The position numbers and the translations under genes are program-made. A DNA stretch of 64,000 bases, from positions 62,001 through 126,000 of the forward strand of contig CALMWF010000041.1 in assembly GCA_937873445.1 (NCBI GenBank), read 5' to 3'. Below are positions 41,766 to 50,899 of this stretch, in pieces (position 1 is the first letter of the stretch; every line of letters begins with the position of its first letter). The notes beneath the pieces are model-generated. The model ran no database searches, was not told the DNA's origin, and was given only the letters and a program-made list of their open reading frames with translations. The stretch is from an uncultured Alphaproteobacteria bacterium. GTDB lineage: Bacteria; Pseudomonadota; Alphaproteobacteria; Rhizobiales; Aestuariivirgaceae.

Positions 41766-43250
41766 TTACAGATAGCGTTCTTCCAGATGGGCCATGAAGG
41801 CGGCCGGTGACAATGGCGCGCCCGTGGCCTGGCGCATGATCTCCTGGGTGGACAGGAAACTCGCCTTTTCCCACACATTGCGCCGCCGCCAGTCATTGAG
41901 GGCTGAAAAATCGCCGCGGGCAATGAAGGCCTCCACCTCCGGCAGATCGCGCTTCAGGGCGGCGAACTGCTGGGCCGCCGCCAGCGCCCCCAGCGTATAG
42001 GACGGGAAATAGCCGAAGGCCCCTGACGGCCAGTGCACATCCTGCATCGGCCCGTCGCGGAAATTGCCGCGCGTGTCGAGGCCGAGGGCCGCCTTCATCT
42101 GCGCATCCCACGCCTCCGGCACATCCTCGGGCTTGAGCGTACCGGCAATCAGCGCCTGCTCCAGCTCATAGCGCAGCATGATGTGCAAGGGGTAGGTGGC
42201 CTCGTCGGCATCCACCCGGATAAGCCCCGGTTGCACCCGCTGCACCGCGCCCAGAATGACCGCCGTGGTCACACCCTTGAGCTTTGCTGCGCCCAGATGC
42301 TTGCGCGCCAGCGGCAGGGCAAATTTCCAGAAGGCACCCCGCCTGGCCAGCTGCATCTCTGAAAACAGGCTCTGGCTTTCATGCAGCGCCATGCCGCGCG
42401 CCTTGCCCGCCGGCCAGTGCCGCCAGTCGCGCGGCAGGCCCTGTTCGTAAAGCCCATGCCCGGTTTCATGGACAATGCCCATCAGCGATGAAATGAACTC
42501 GCTGCTGCGATAGCGCGTGGTCATGCGCACATCATCCGGCACGCCGCCGCAGAACGGATGATGCGACTGGTCAAGCCGCCCGTGGCTGAAGTCAAAGCCC
42601 AGCGCCGCCATTACCGCCTCGCCCAGCGCCTTCTGCCGCGCCACGGGGTAGGGGCCGCGCGGCAGGGCCTTGGTCCGCCGGCGCGCCTGCGCCGCCATGG
42701 CCCTGGGAATGAAATCGGTCAGGAAGGTCTTCAGTGTACGGAACACCGGCGTGACCTCGGCCATGCGGTTGCCGGGATCAAACTGCTCCATCAGCGCATC
42801 ATAGGGCGCGAGCTTCAACACCTCGGCGCGCCGGGCCGCCTCCTCGCGGGCCAGTTCCACCACGGTGCGGAAGGCGGGCAGAAAACCGGCCCAGTCATTG
42901 CGCGGCCGCAGCGTCCGCCACAATTGCTCCGCCGCCATGCGCGCCTTCACCTGGCGGGCCACAAACGCCGACGACAGGCAGGTGAGATTGGTGTGGACCC
43001 GGCGAAACTCGCGCAGGGCCGCCCGGCGCAGCGGGTCGCTCTCCGTGGCCTCGGCCGTGGCCAGCCACTCCGCCACTTCCGGGGCGGTGCTCATGTCGTG
43101 GTGCAGGGCGGCAATCTCGGCCATGGCGGCGGCCCGCGCCGAGCCGGAGCCTTCCGGCATCATCACCGCCTCGTCCACCCCCAGCATGGCCTGGGCATGG
43201 TCCAGCGCATCAAGTCGGTGGCACAGGGCATCAAGCCGGTCAAAGGACAT
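41766..43250 (-). CDS. Carboxypeptidase Taq family (M32) metallopeptidase
   Basis: A 494-residue M32 metallocarboxypeptidase. The zinc motif HETGH lies in MGIVHETGHGLYEQGLP with the downstream glutamate in ALHESQSLFSEM. Helical family blocks (DVRMTTRYR, YPLHIMLRYELEQALI, GYFPSYTLGALAAAQQF) fit the full length. It trims C-terminal residues from peptides in the cytoplasm. Start and length fit the family. Confidence 0.93.
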   Translation of the reverse strand: MSFDRLDALCHRLDALDHAQAMLGVDEAVMMPEGSGSARAAAMAEIAALHHDMSTAPEVAEWLATAEATESDPLRRAALREFRRVHTNLTCLSSAFVARQVKARMAAEQLWRTLRPRNDWAGFLPAFRTVVELAREEAARRAEVLKLAPYDALMEQFDPGNRMAEVTPVFRTLKTFLTDFIPRAMAAQARRRTKALPRGPYPVARQKALGEAVMAALGFDFSHGRLDQSHHPFCGGVPDDVRMTTRYRSSEFISSLMGIVHETGHGLYEQGLPRDWRHWPAGKARGMALHESQSLFSEMQLARRGAFWKFALPLARKHLGAAKLKGVTTAVILGAVQRVQPGLIRVDADEATYPLHIMLRYELEQALIAGTLKPEDVPEAWDAQMKAALGLDTRGNFRDGPMQDVHWPSGAFGYFPSYTLGALAAAQQFAALKRDLPEVEAFIARGDFSALNDWRRRNVWEKASFLSTQEIMRQATGAPLSPAAFMAHLEERYL

Positions 43251-43373
43251 GGCATTCTCCGTGAAAAATCCGGCACCTCATACACCACCACGGCAGCCCT
43301 TGCCATTGTGACGGTTGCCAGACTGGCAGGGTGCGCCTAGCTTGCTGGCAGAGGCATTGTTTGGAGACGCTTT

Positions 43374-43640
43374 ATGAATCACCGCCACCGCAAGGTTCTG
43401 CACAGCCTGTTCAGCCATCCCATTCCCACCAACATTCACCTGCACGAAGTCGAGACGGTGTTGAAGGATCTGGGCGCTGAACTGGGCCATAGCGGCCATG
43501 GCCGGGTGAGTGTGGCGCTGAGCGGCAAAACCCTGTCCGTCCACGGCGGCGACCATGGCCTGTCCAAGGACGAGGTCACCAGCCTGCGCCACTTCCTCAC
43601 CGAATGTGGCGTCGATCCGGTCCGCGACTATCCGCTCTGA
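43374..43640 (+). CDS. Small HicA-like fold protein, function unknown
   Basis: An 88-residue basic protein. The helix-strand pattern (KVLHSLFSHP...VETVLKDLGAELGHSGHGRVSVALSGKTLSVHG) resembles the small dsRNA-binding-like fold of HicA, with a histidine in the usual turn. No HicB partner gene adjoins it, so a toxin-antitoxin role is not supported. The start has GGAGACGC upstream. The Crp/Fnr gene starts ten bases after its stop. Confidence 0.6.
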   Translation: MNHRHRKVLHSLFSHPIPTNIHLHEVETVLKDLGAELGHSGHGRVSVALSGKTLSVHGGDHGLSKDEVTSLRHFLTECGVDPVRDYPL

Positions 43641-43650
43641 CCCCGAAGCC

Positions 43651-44316
43651 ATGCCCGGCCGGGATTGGATGGGTCTGTTCCCGGTTCTGGCGGGCCTGTC
43701 GCCGGAGGAACGGGCGCTGCTGGTCAGCCAGGCCAGGGTGATGAGCCTGGCCGGGGGCAGCCGTCTGTTCGGGCCGGGCGATTCGCCTGCCGCCATGCTG
43801 CTGGTGCTGGGCGGGCAGGCCCGTGTCACCCACCTCTCCGATCAGGGCCGTGAACTGGTGCTCTACCGCCTCACAGCGGGCGAAAGCTGCGTGCTCACCA
43901 CCGCCTGCCTGCTGGCGGGCGAGGACTATATGGCCACCGGCCTGGCTGAAACCAGTTTGCAGGCGGTGGCCATTCCGCGCGCCCTGTTTGCCGAACTGCT
44001 GGCGCGCTCGGCGGCCTTCCGCGATTTTGTTTTCACCTCGCTGTCGCGGCGCATGACCGGCATTTTCCGGTCCATCGCCGATGTCGCCTTTTCCCGGCTG
44101 GATGTGCGCCTGGCCGAGCGCCTGCTGGCGCTGGCGGGGCAGGGGACGGAAATCGTCACCACCCACCAGAAACTGGCGGCGGAACTGGGCTCCGCGCGTG
44201 AGGTCATCTCCCGCCAGCTCAGCCGCCTGGCCGAACAGGGCTGCATCAGCCTCAGCCGCGGCCGCATCACCATCCGCCAGCGCGCCGCCCTTCTCCGCCT
44301 CGCTGCGGGCCGTTGA
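43651..44316 (+). CDS. Crp/Fnr-family transcription regulator
   Basis: A 221-residue regulator. The N-terminal cyclic-nucleotide-binding-like beta roll includes LFGPGDSPAAMLLVLGGQARV and a single cysteine cluster-free sensor region with C102-type residues (ESCVLTTACLLAGEDY). The C-terminal winged helix has LGSAREVISRQLSRLAEQG. It lacks the N-terminal FNR cysteines, so it is not an FNR-type cluster sensor; the paired cysteines in SCVLTTAC may respond to redox or sulfur. The pairing of this regulator type with a DUF2892 gene is common. Confidence 0.85.
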   Translation: MPGRDWMGLFPVLAGLSPEERALLVSQARVMSLAGGSRLFGPGDSPAAMLLVLGGQARVTHLSDQGRELVLYRLTAGESCVLTTACLLAGEDYMATGLAETSLQAVAIPRALFAELLARSAAFRDFVFTSLSRRMTGIFRSIADVAFSRLDVRLAERLLALAGQGTEIVTTHQKLAAELGSAREVISRQLSRLAEQGCISLSRGRITIRQRAALLRLAAGR

Positions 44317-44323
44317 CAGTTTG

Positions 44324-44336
44324 GTGACTTGGTCAC
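44324..44336. promoter_or_regulatory. GTGAC-TTG-GTCAC operator candidate
   Basis: GTGAC-TTG-GTCAC is perfectly symmetric and lies 57 bases before the DUF2892 gene, just after the Crp/Fnr gene. Its size and symmetry fit a Crp/Fnr-family dimer, most simply the regulator encoded next door. Confidence 0.55.
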
Positions 44337-44392
44337 AGACTCCTGCGGGGGCCAGTCCCTATGTTAAAGCGGCCAAACCAAGGAGGCACTTC

Positions 44393-44605
44393 ATGACACC
44401 CAATGTTGGCGGCGCCGACCGCATCATCCGCATCGTTCTGGGCGTGGTTCTGCTCGCGCTCGTTTTCCTGTCTCCCGCCACGCTGGGCGGCGGGGCGCTC
44501 TACTGGATCGCGCTCATTGCCGGTCTGGCCATGCTGCTCACCGGCCTGTTCCGCTTCTGCGGCCTCTATACGCTGCTGGGCATCAGCACCTGCCCGACCA
44601 AGTAA
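44393..44605 (+). CDS. Second DUF2892 inner-membrane protein
   Basis: A 70-residue protein with the family start NVGGADRIIRIVLGVVLLAL, two hydrophobic helices and the ending FRFCGLYTLLGISTCP. A strong AAGGAGG site precedes it. It is the probable target of the upstream Crp/Fnr regulator. A DUF442-type sulfur transferase follows, making a likely sulfur-stress pair. The exact function of the family is unknown. Confidence 0.88.
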   Translation: MTPNVGGADRIIRIVLGVVLLALVFLSPATLGGGALYWIALIAGLAMLLTGLFRFCGLYTLLGISTCPTK

Positions 44606-44619
44606 CGGCCTTTTGACAT

Positions 44620-44646
44620 CCCGCCCCGGACAGGCGCCGGGGCGGG
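44620..44646 (+). terminator. Strong GC hairpin after DUF2892
   Basis: CCCGCCCCGG (44620-44629) pairs perfectly with CCGGGGCGGG (44637-44646) over a seven-base loop. There is no U-run, so it may terminate with help from Rho or protect the upstream mRNA end. Confidence 0.5.
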
Positions 44647-44714
44647 CATATTCGAAACAGTTGAAATACCCGCCCGGCAATGGCAAAAGGCGCCGCCATT
44701 TCCGAGGAACCTGC

Positions 44715-45047
44715 ATGCGCCCCTATCAGTTGACCGCCGATTATTCCGTTTCCGGCCAGATCAAGCCCGCCGATGTCGCCGGGCTGGCTGCCATGGGCTA
44801 CAAGTCCATCATCTGCAACCGGCCCGACAATGAGGGCTTCTTCCAGCCCGCCTATGCCGACATTGAAAAGGCCGCCCGGGAAGCAGGCCTTGCCTGCCGC
44901 TTCATTCCCCTGGGCCGGCCCATGACCGGCGACCCGGTGGCCGACACGGTGAAGGCCATGGCGGAAATGCCCAAACCCATCCTGGCCTACTGCGCGTCCG
45001 GCAACCGCTCGCAGCAGCTCTTCATGGCTGCCAGCCGCGGCCGCTGA
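44715..45047 (+). CDS. TIGR01244/DUF442 sulfur-transferase-like protein
   Basis: A 110-residue protein with a phosphatase-like fold and the active loop AYCASGNRSQQLF, whose cysteine would carry the persulfide. It matches the DUF442 domain found at the N-terminus of Blh persulfide-detoxification proteins. Here it stands alone, without the dioxygenase domain. The neighbouring DUF2892 gene and hairpin suggest a small sulfide-handling unit. Start ATG follows GAGGAACC. Confidence 0.82.
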   Translation: MRPYQLTADYSVSGQIKPADVAGLAAMGYKSIICNRPDNEGFFQPAYADIEKAAREAGLACRFIPLGRPMTGDPVADTVKAMAEMPKPILAYCASGNRSQQLFMAASRGR

Positions 45048-45111
45048 CCCTTTGGCGCGGCCGCCCCCACCGCGCTAAGAAGGGGGCGCAATGATTCGCC
45101 GGATGTAGTCC

Positions 45112-45768
45112 ATGCTTGAAGGTTTTCTGACGGGTGAGGCCCTGGTCGCCCTCGGCCAGGTCATCATGATTGACCTCGTGCTGGCGGGCGACAATGCCAT
45201 CGTCATCGGCCTGGCGGCCGCCGGCCTGCCGAAGGAACAGCGCACCCGGGCCATTCTCATCGGCATTCTCGCCGCCACCGTGCTGCGCATCGGTTTTGCC
45301 GCCGTCACCACCCAGCTTCTGCAGATTCTCGGCCTGCTGCTCATGGGCGGCATTCTGCTGCTCTGGGTGGCGTGGAAAATGTGGCGCGAGCTGCGCGACG
45401 GCGATGCCGACGAAACCGAAGCCCTGGAAGCCATCACCGAACAGGACATCAACGCCGACCAGAAGATTGCCGGCAAGGCCCCCCGCAAGACCCTGCGCCA
45501 GGCCGTCACCCAGATTGTTCTGGCGGACGTGTCCATGTCGCTCGACAATGTGCTGGCGGTGGCCGGGGCGGCGCGTGAACACCCCGCCGTGCTGGTGCTG
45601 GGTCTCACCCTGTCCATCGCCCTCATGGGCCTGGCGGCCTCCTTCATTGCCAGGCTGCTGCAGAAGCATCGCTGGCTGGCCTATGTGGGTCTGGTCATCA
45701 TCCTCTATGTGGCGCTCAAGATGGTCTATGAAGGCGCCCACGAAGTCTGGCCGGCGCTGCCTCTCTGA
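45112..45768 (+). CDS. TerC/YjbE-family integral membrane protein
   Basis: A 218-residue membrane protein with about seven helices and the TerC-family acidic motifs LVLAGDNAIVIG (helix 1) and DVSMSLDNVLAV (helix 5). Members have been linked to manganese export or tellurite resistance. A cytoplasmic acidic loop (RELRDGDADETEALEAITEQD) may bind cations. No Mn riboswitch is visible in the short upstream gap. Confidence 0.88.
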   Translation: MLEGFLTGEALVALGQVIMIDLVLAGDNAIVIGLAAAGLPKEQRTRAILIGILAATVLRIGFAAVTTQLLQILGLLLMGGILLLWVAWKMWRELRDGDADETEALEAITEQDINADQKIAGKAPRKTLRQAVTQIVLADVSMSLDNVLAVAGAAREHPAVLVLGLTLSIALMGLAASFIARLLQKHRWLAYVGLVIILYVALKMVYEGAHEVWPALPL

Positions 45769-45863
45769 CCCGCCACCACCACATTGACAGGCCCCATGCC
45801 TTTTGCGACCTTGCCGCCGTCCTGGTCCGGCAGACGGCTGGTCAGGTCTGATCGGGCGAAGGC

Positions 45864-46625
45864 ATGGCACATATTGTGAAAGGCATGGATGTGATGCCGG
45901 CAGTTCACCGCTGCCGTGGCTGTGCCGTGCGCCACCGGGCCGTCTGTGGCTCCATGAACGAAGACCAGATCCAGGCGCTGAACAGCATTGCCCGCACCCG
46001 GCTGATTGAAGCCGGTCAGGTCATCATGTCCGATCAGGAACCGGCCACCTTCTTTGCCAACATCATCTCCGGCACGGTCAAGCTCATCAAGAACACGCCC
46101 GACGGCCGCCAGCAGATTGTCGGCCTGCTGTTTGCCCCGGATTTTCTGGGCCGCGCCTTCTCGCGCAACAATCCCTATTTCGCCGAAGCCGCCACCGACG
46201 TGGAAATCTGCATGTTTCCCAACGCCGCCTTCGAGCGTCTGGTGGAAAGCAACCCCGATTTGCAGCACCGCCTGTTTGAGCGCACCCTCGATGAACTGGA
46301 TGCCGCCCGCGACTGGATGCTGTTGCTCGGCCGCAAGACGGCGGAAGAGAAGGTTGCGAGCTTTCTGCTGCTCATTGCCCGCCGCCAGCTTCTGTCGGGC
46401 TGCACCCATGACGGGCTGGGCCAGGCCGACGGCAGCTTCGCCCTGCCGCTCACCCGCGCCGACATGGCCGACTATCTCGGTCTCACCATCGAAACCGTGT
46501 CACGCCAGATCACCCGGCTCAAACTCTCCGGTATCGTTGCCATGAATTCCAACCGGGTCATGGCGGTGCCCGACATGGCCAGACTGGCCGCGGCAGCAGG
46601 CCAGACGGCGGCAGCCCAGGGCTGA
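45864..46625 (+). CDS. fnrL: FnrL-type oxygen-sensing regulator
   Basis: A 253-residue Crp/Fnr protein with an FNR-type oxygen-labile cluster motif: C17, C20 and C28 (Cx2Cx7C) plus the central C116 in DVEICMF. The DNA-recognition helix reads LTIETVSRQITRLK, with the E-SR contact residues of FNR that recognise TTGAT half-sites. It should activate microaerobic genes; perfect FNR boxes occur at 47269-47282 before ccoN and at 59183-59196. It lies upstream of the cbb3 island and converges on the hemerythrin gene. Confidence 0.92.
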   Translation: MAHIVKGMDVMPAVHRCRGCAVRHRAVCGSMNEDQIQALNSIARTRLIEAGQVIMSDQEPATFFANIISGTVKLIKNTPDGRQQIVGLLFAPDFLGRAFSRNNPYFAEAATDVEICMFPNAAFERLVESNPDLQHRLFERTLDELDAARDWMLLLGRKTAEEKVASFLLLIARRQLLSGCTHDGLGQADGSFALPLTRADMADYLGLTIETVSRQITRLKLSGIVAMNSNRVMAVPDMARLAAAAGQTAAAQG

Positions 46626-46635
46626 AACCCGTCCC

Positions 46636-47190
46636 TCAGTCGTGATAGCCCACCACCTGGGCGCGGTTCCTGGCCATCTCCTGATCCAGCTGCTTGAGAT
46701 CGGCCGCCGACAGATGCGCCCGCGCCAGCGGCATGATCACCGCATCCTCCCAGTGGATGTGGCGGCGGTAGCCTTCAAAGAAGGCGCGCAGCATGTAGCC
46801 GAGCATGTCGGCATTGCCGTGGTGCCGGCCCTGAGCCAGGATTTCCAGCTGTTCGATAATTTCGCTGGCCAGCGCCTCATCTGAGTCGTGCTCGTGTTCC
46901 AGCCGCTGGATGGCCTCGGTTAATACCGGTATCTTGGCTGCATATTTATTAAGCAGTGGAAAAAGCCCGGCTTCCTCGTCGCGGTGGTGCAGCGGAATGT
47001 CATGGCGCAATGCCTGAACCGCCTGCCGGCACAGTCCGGGGTCTGTGTCCTGGGGCAGGCCATCGGCAATTTTCTCAAGAATATCACAGAGATGCTCCTG
47101 CATCCGGTGCTCATGATCCAACAGGTCAAGGGCGCTGCGGCGCAAGGCGGGGCCGGGGACTTGAGCGGCCCTATCGTGGCGGACAGTCAT
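46636..47190 (-). CDS. Hemerythrin HHE-domain protein
   Basis: A 184-residue helical protein with HHE iron ligands spread over four helices: LDHEHRMQEHL, PLHHRDEEAGLFPLL, RLEHEHDSDE and RRHIHWEDAVIMP. A di-iron oxygen- or NO-binding role is likely. The ATG at 47190 is preferred to an upstream in-frame start that would come close to the FNR box. It is divergent from ccoN, and the FNR box lies 79 bases upstream, so both may be switched on at low oxygen. Confidence 0.85.
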   Translation of the reverse strand: MTVRHDRAAQVPGPALRRSALDLLDHEHRMQEHLCDILEKIADGLPQDTDPGLCRQAVQALRHDIPLHHRDEEAGLFPLLNKYAAKIPVLTEAIQRLEHEHDSDEALASEIIEQLEILAQGRHHGNADMLGYMLRAFFEGYRRHIHWEDAVIMPLARAHLSAADLKQLDQEMARNRAQVVGYHD

Positions 47191-47268
47191 CAATTGGACC
47201 CCGGAAACAGGCTGTGACGATTTGCCTGACGGCAAGGCGTGACACTAAGTCCCTTGCCAAGTGACGCT

Positions 47269-47282
47269 TTGATCCAGATCAA
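47269..47282. promoter_or_regulatory. Perfect FNR box between hemerythrin and ccoN
   Basis: TTGAT-CCAG-ATCAA is a perfect FNR consensus site. It lies 82 bases before ccoN and 79 before the divergent hemerythrin start, so FnrL bound here could serve both promoters. Confidence 0.9.
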
Positions 47283-47363
47283 TGTCCCCTGACTGGCGAT
47301 CCTTCATCGCTGGTATATGGCCGGAACTCATCCGGTCGTCTCGATTTCGAGTGGGCAAAGGCA

Positions 47364-48971
47364 ATGACAGAAACAGCTCAATTCATCAAAATTGGCCTTA
47401 TGGCATTGGTGGCTGTTGCTCTGGTCGCTCTCGCGGCCAAGGCACACGATCCAATCCTGGCCTTCCATGCCGTGGTCGGCGCTCTCGCCGCTGCGGTCAC
47501 CATCATTTACTGGGCGCGGGGCTATCCGGGCCGAGCACAGACCGTTGGCGGTCAGGAAGTGTATCTTGATGGCGTCGTCCGCTGGGGCGCGCTCATCACC
47601 GTATTCTGGGGCGTCGTCGGCTTCCTGGTGGGCGTTGTTGTCGCTCTCCAGCTCGCCTATCCGACGCTGCTGACCGGCATCGAATTCCTGAACTTCGGGC
47701 GCCTGCGTCCGTTGCACACTTCGGCGGTGATCTTCGCCTTCGGTGGCAACGGCTTGATCGCCTCCAGCTTCTACATCGTTCAGCGCACCAACCGCACCCG
47801 CCTTGCCCTTGGCAATCTGGCCTGGTTCGTGTTCTGGGGCTACCAGCTCTTCATCGTGCTGGCGGCCACGGGCTATCTCCTGGGCTTCTCCCAGGGCCGT
47901 GAATATGCCGAACCGGAATGGTACGTCGACCTGTGGCTCACCGTGGTCTGGGTTGCCTACTTCCTGGTGTTCTTCGGCACGCTGCTGAAGCGCCGTGAAT
48001 CCCACATTTATGTGGCCAACTGGTTCTACCTGTCCTTCATCGTCACCATCGCCATGCTGCATCTGGTCAACAATGCGGCCGTGCCGGTTTCGTTCATTGG
48101 CACCAAGAGCTACTCGGCCATGTCCGGTGTGCAGGATGCCATGACGCAGTGGTGGTATGGCCACAACGCCGTGGGCTTCTTCCTCACTGCCGGCTTCCTG
48201 GGCATGATGTACTACTTCGTTCCCAAGCGCGCCGAACGTCCGGTCTATTCCTACCGGCTGTCCATCGTGCACTTCTGGGCGCTGATCTTCCTTTACATCT
48301 GGGCTGGTCCGCACCATCTGCACTTCACGGCTCTGCCTGACTGGGCGCAGACCCTTGGCATGATCTTCTCGATCATGCTGTGGATGCCGTCCTGGGGCGG
48401 CATGATCAACGGTCTCATGACGCTCTCGGGCGCCTGGGACAAGATCCGCACCGATCCCGTCATCCGCTTCATGGTGATGTCCGTGGCCTTCTACGGCATG
48501 TCCACCTTCGAAGGCCCGATGATGTCCATCAAGGCGGTCAACTCTCTGTCACACTACACGGACTGGACCATCGGCCACGTGCACTCCGGTGCCCTGGGCT
48601 GGGTCGGCATGATCACCATGGGTTCGTTCTATCATCTCATTCCGCGCCTCTACGGCAAGACTGAGATGTATTCCACCCGCATGATCAGCTGGCATTTCTG
48701 GCTGTCCACCCTTGGCATCGTGGTTTACGCCTCGGCCATGTGGGTGTCGGGCATCATGCAGGGTCTGATGTGGCGTGAATATGACTCGCAGGGCTTCCTG
48801 GTCTATTCCTTCGCGGAAACCGTGCAGGCCATGCATCCCTACTACGTGCTCCGCGCTCTCGGCGGCGCCCTGTTCCTGGTCGGCGGCTTGCTGATGGCCT
48901 GGAACGTGTGGAAGACCGTCAGGGGCACCAAGGCAGTGACCGTGGCCGTTCCGGCTGCGGCAGCGGCATAA
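47364..48971 (+). CDS. ccoN: Cytochrome cbb3 oxidase subunit I
   Basis: A 535-residue haem-copper oxidase core subunit with 12 or more membrane helices. Metal ligands are visible: [11 protein letters not shown] (CuB), [10 protein letters not shown] (two His for CuB) and [13 protein letters not shown] (haem b/b3). The GHNAVGF form without tyrosine after HNAV is typical of the C-type oxidase. It reduces oxygen with very high affinity. It leads the cco operon and ccoO follows by 13 bases. Confidence 0.96.
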   Translation: MTETAQFIKIGLMALVAVALVALAAKAHDPILAFHAVVGALAAAVTIIYWARGYPGRAQTVGGQEVYLDGVVRWGALITVFWGVVGFLVGVVVALQLAYPTLLTGIEFLNFGRLRPLHTSAVIFAFGGNGLIASSFYIVQRTNRTRLALGNLAWFVFWGYQLFIVLAATGYLLGFSQGREYAEPEWYVDLWLTVVWVAYFLVFFGTLLKRRESHIYVANWFYLSFIVTIAMLHLVNNAAVPVSFIGTKSYSAMSGVQDAMTQWWYGHNAVGFFLTAGFLGMMYYFVPKRAERPVYSYRLSIVHFWALIFLYIWAGPHHLHFTALPDWAQTLGMIFSIMLWMPSWGGMINGLMTLSGAWDKIRTDPVIRFMVMSVAFYGMSTFEGPMMSIKAVNSLSHYTDWTIGHVHSGALGWVGMITMGSFYHLIPRLYGKTEMYSTRMISWHFWLSTLGIVVYASAMWVSGIMQGLMWREYDSQGFLVYSFAETVQAMHPYYVLRALGGALFLVGGLLMAWNVWKTVRGTKAVTVAVPAAAAA

Positions 48972-48984
48972 GGAGGACACGAAG

Positions 48985-49710
48985 ATGTTCAGTCACGAAA
49001 CAGTTGAACGCAACGCGACACTCCTTCTGCTTTTGGCCTTTGGTGTCGTAACCATCGGCGGTCTGGTGGAAATCGCACCGCTCTTCTACCTTCAGAATAC
49101 CATTGAGAAGGTGGAGGGCATGCGCCCCTACTCGCCGCTGGAACTCACCGGCCGCAACATCTACGTCCGTGAAGGCTGCTATACCTGCCACAGCCAGATG
49201 ATCCGTCCCTTCCGGGACGAGGTCGAACGCTATGGCCATTACAGCCTCGCGGCGGAAAGCATGTATGATCATCCCTTCCAGTGGGGTTCCAAGCGTACTG
49301 GCCCGGATCTCGCCCGCGTGGGTGGCCGCTACTCTGACGAGTGGCAGCGCAACCACCTTGCCGACCCGCGCTCGGTCGTGCCGGAATCGGTCATGCCCAG
49401 CTATCCCTTCCTGTACAATCGCTCGGCGGAAAACCCGGCCATTGGCGATCACCTGAAGACGCTCGCCCTCCTTGGTGTGCCCTATACTCAGGAACAGATC
49501 GACAATGCCGCCACCGACCTGAAGGCACAGGCGACACCTGATGACGCGAATGCTGCTGCAGTTGCCACCCGCTATCCCAAGGCGCAGGTGCGTGACTTCG
49601 ACGGCAACCCGGCGTCAGTGTCGGAAATGGATGCGCTCATTTCCTACATGCAGATGCTTGGCACTCTCGTGGACCTCAAAGCCTACGATGCCAATCCCAC
49701 TGTGAGGTAG
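48985..49710 (+). CDS. ccoO: Cytochrome cbb3 oxidase mono-haem subunit
   Basis: A 241-residue membrane-anchored cytochrome c. An N-terminal helix ([22 protein letters not shown]) is followed by the haem motif CYTCH (C65, C68, H69) and a methionine ligand region. The [18 protein letters not shown] block is characteristic of CcoO. It sits in the ccoNOQP operon, with ccoQ two bases later. Confidence 0.96.
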   Translation: MFSHETVERNATLLLLLAFGVVTIGGLVEIAPLFYLQNTIEKVEGMRPYSPLELTGRNIYVREGCYTCHSQMIRPFRDEVERYGHYSLAAESMYDHPFQWGSKRTGPDLARVGGRYSDEWQRNHLADPRSVVPESVMPSYPFLYNRSAENPAIGDHLKTLALLGVPYTQEQIDNAATDLKAQATPDDANAAAVATRYPKAQVRDFDGNPASVSEMDALISYMQMLGTLVDLKAYDANPTVR

Positions 49711-49712
49711 GG

Positions 49713-49895
49713 ATGACCTATGACTCAATGCGAGCCTTTGCCGATAGCTGGGGCTTGCTCTTGATGGTGCTTTTCTTCGCCGGGGTCGTGATCTTCGTGT
49801 TCCGCCCCCGGTCGAAGGAAACCTACGATCACCTGAGCAGGCTTCCGCTGGAGGACGATAAGGCTCCGCTGGAAAAAGATGATAAGAGAGGATGA
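49713..49895 (+). CDS. ccoQ: Cytochrome cbb3 oxidase small subunit CcoQ
   Basis: A 60-residue protein with one membrane helix (GLLLMVLFFAGVVIFVFRPR) and a charged tail. Position between ccoO and ccoP and length identify it. CcoQ stabilises the oxidase complex. Confidence 0.9.
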   Translation: MTYDSMRAFADSWGLLLMVLFFAGVVIFVFRPRSKETYDHLSRLPLEDDKAPLEKDDKRG

Positions 49896-49896
49896 G

Positions 49897-50769
49897 ATGT
49901 CAAAGCGCGAGCGCGACGAGATCTCCGGGACCGAGACCACAGGTCATACCTGGGACGGTCTGAAGGAGCTGAACACGCCCCTGCCGCGGTGGTGGGTGTG
50001 GACGTTCTACGTAACCATTATCTGGGCGTTGGGCTATTCCATCGTCTATCCGAGCTGGCCCTTGCTGACCACCAACGTCAAGGGTCTGTGGAACTGGTCA
50101 AGCCGTGGCGATGTGGCCGCTTCGCTGTCGGCAGCCCAGGGTGCCCAGAAGGAATGGCTGGACAAGATCAATGCCGCCGACGTTAACGCCATTAACGCCG
50201 ACGAGCAGCTGCGCAACTTCGCCGTTGCGGGCGGTGCTGCCGCCTTCAAGGTGAACTGCGTGCAGTGCCACGGCTCCGGCGCGGCCGGTGCGGTGGGCTA
50301 CCCCAACCTGAACGACAACGACTGGCTGTGGGGCGGAAGCCTTGATGCCATCTACACCACCATTCAGCATGGTATCCGCTCCACGGATGACGGCAGCACC
50401 CGTGATTCGGCGATGCCGGCCTTTGCTGATGGTGTGCTGGATGCCACCCAGATCGATCAGGTCGCCAACTACGTGTTGAAGCTGTCCGGCAACGAGGCTG
50501 ATGAAGCCGCCGCCACCGCCGGGGCTCAGCTCTTCACGGATAATTGTGCGTCCTGCCACGGCGCTGATGGTAAGGGTATGCGCGATTTCGGTGCGCCGAA
50601 CCTGACCGACAGCATCTGGTTGCGCTTTGATGCTCCCACCAAGGAGAACATCGTGGCCCAGATCAGCAAGCCGCATCATGGCCTGATGCCGGCCTGGGCA
50701 GCCAAGCTGGATGATGCCACCATCAAGCAGCTGGCAGTCTATGTGCACTCTCTGGGCGGTGGCGAATAA
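49897..50769 (+). CDS. ccoP: Cytochrome cbb3 oxidase di-haem subunit
   Basis: A 290-residue di-haem cytochrome c. One N-terminal membrane helix (RWWVWTFYVTIIWALGYSIVYP) is followed by haem sites CVQCH (C121, C124, H125) and CASCH (C217, C220, H221). The PSWPLL block after the helix is characteristic. The ATG at 49897 has AGAGAGG upstream. It feeds electrons into CcoNO. A strong terminator follows. Confidence 0.96.
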   Translation: MSKRERDEISGTETTGHTWDGLKELNTPLPRWWVWTFYVTIIWALGYSIVYPSWPLLTTNVKGLWNWSSRGDVAASLSAAQGAQKEWLDKINAADVNAINADEQLRNFAVAGGAAAFKVNCVQCHGSGAAGAVGYPNLNDNDWLWGGSLDAIYTTIQHGIRSTDDGSTRDSAMPAFADGVLDATQIDQVANYVLKLSGNEADEAAATAGAQLFTDNCASCHGADGKGMRDFGAPNLTDSIWLRFDAPTKENIVAQISKPHHGLMPAWAAKLDDATIKQLAVYVHSLGGGE

Positions 50770-50855
50770 GCCATCCCCCGACCAAAACATCGGGATGCGG
50801 CAAGTGGTCCATTGCACTTGTCTGAAATAAGAAGCATTCTAGATGTCACTTTAGA

Positions 50856-50886
50856 GCCCCGGTTCCCCTGGAGCCGGGGCATTTTC
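50856..50886 (+). terminator. Intrinsic terminator after ccoP
   Basis: GCCCCGGTTCC (50856-50866) pairs with GGAGCCGGGGC (50870-50880) with one G-U pair and a CCT loop, followed by ATTTTC. It separates ccoNOQP from ccoGHIS; since ccoG starts just 14 bases later, it probably reduces rather than abolishes read-through. Confidence 0.8.
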
Positions 50887-50899
50887 AAGAAAGGCAGGC

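Noticed and set aside
43374-43640. HicA-like toxin of a toxin-antitoxin pair
   Set aside because: The fold hint is weak and no HicB-like antitoxin gene lies on either side, so only an unknown small protein is reported.
45048-45111. Possible yybP-ykoY manganese riboswitch before the TerC gene
   Set aside because: The gap is only 64 bases and lacks the needed paired elements.
46918-46932. AATACCGGTAT copy inside the hemerythrin gene, similar to the dsrE3A palindrome
   Set aside because: It is in coding sequence and AATACC is frequent in coding DNA here (Glu-Tyr codons), so a shared operator is not supported.
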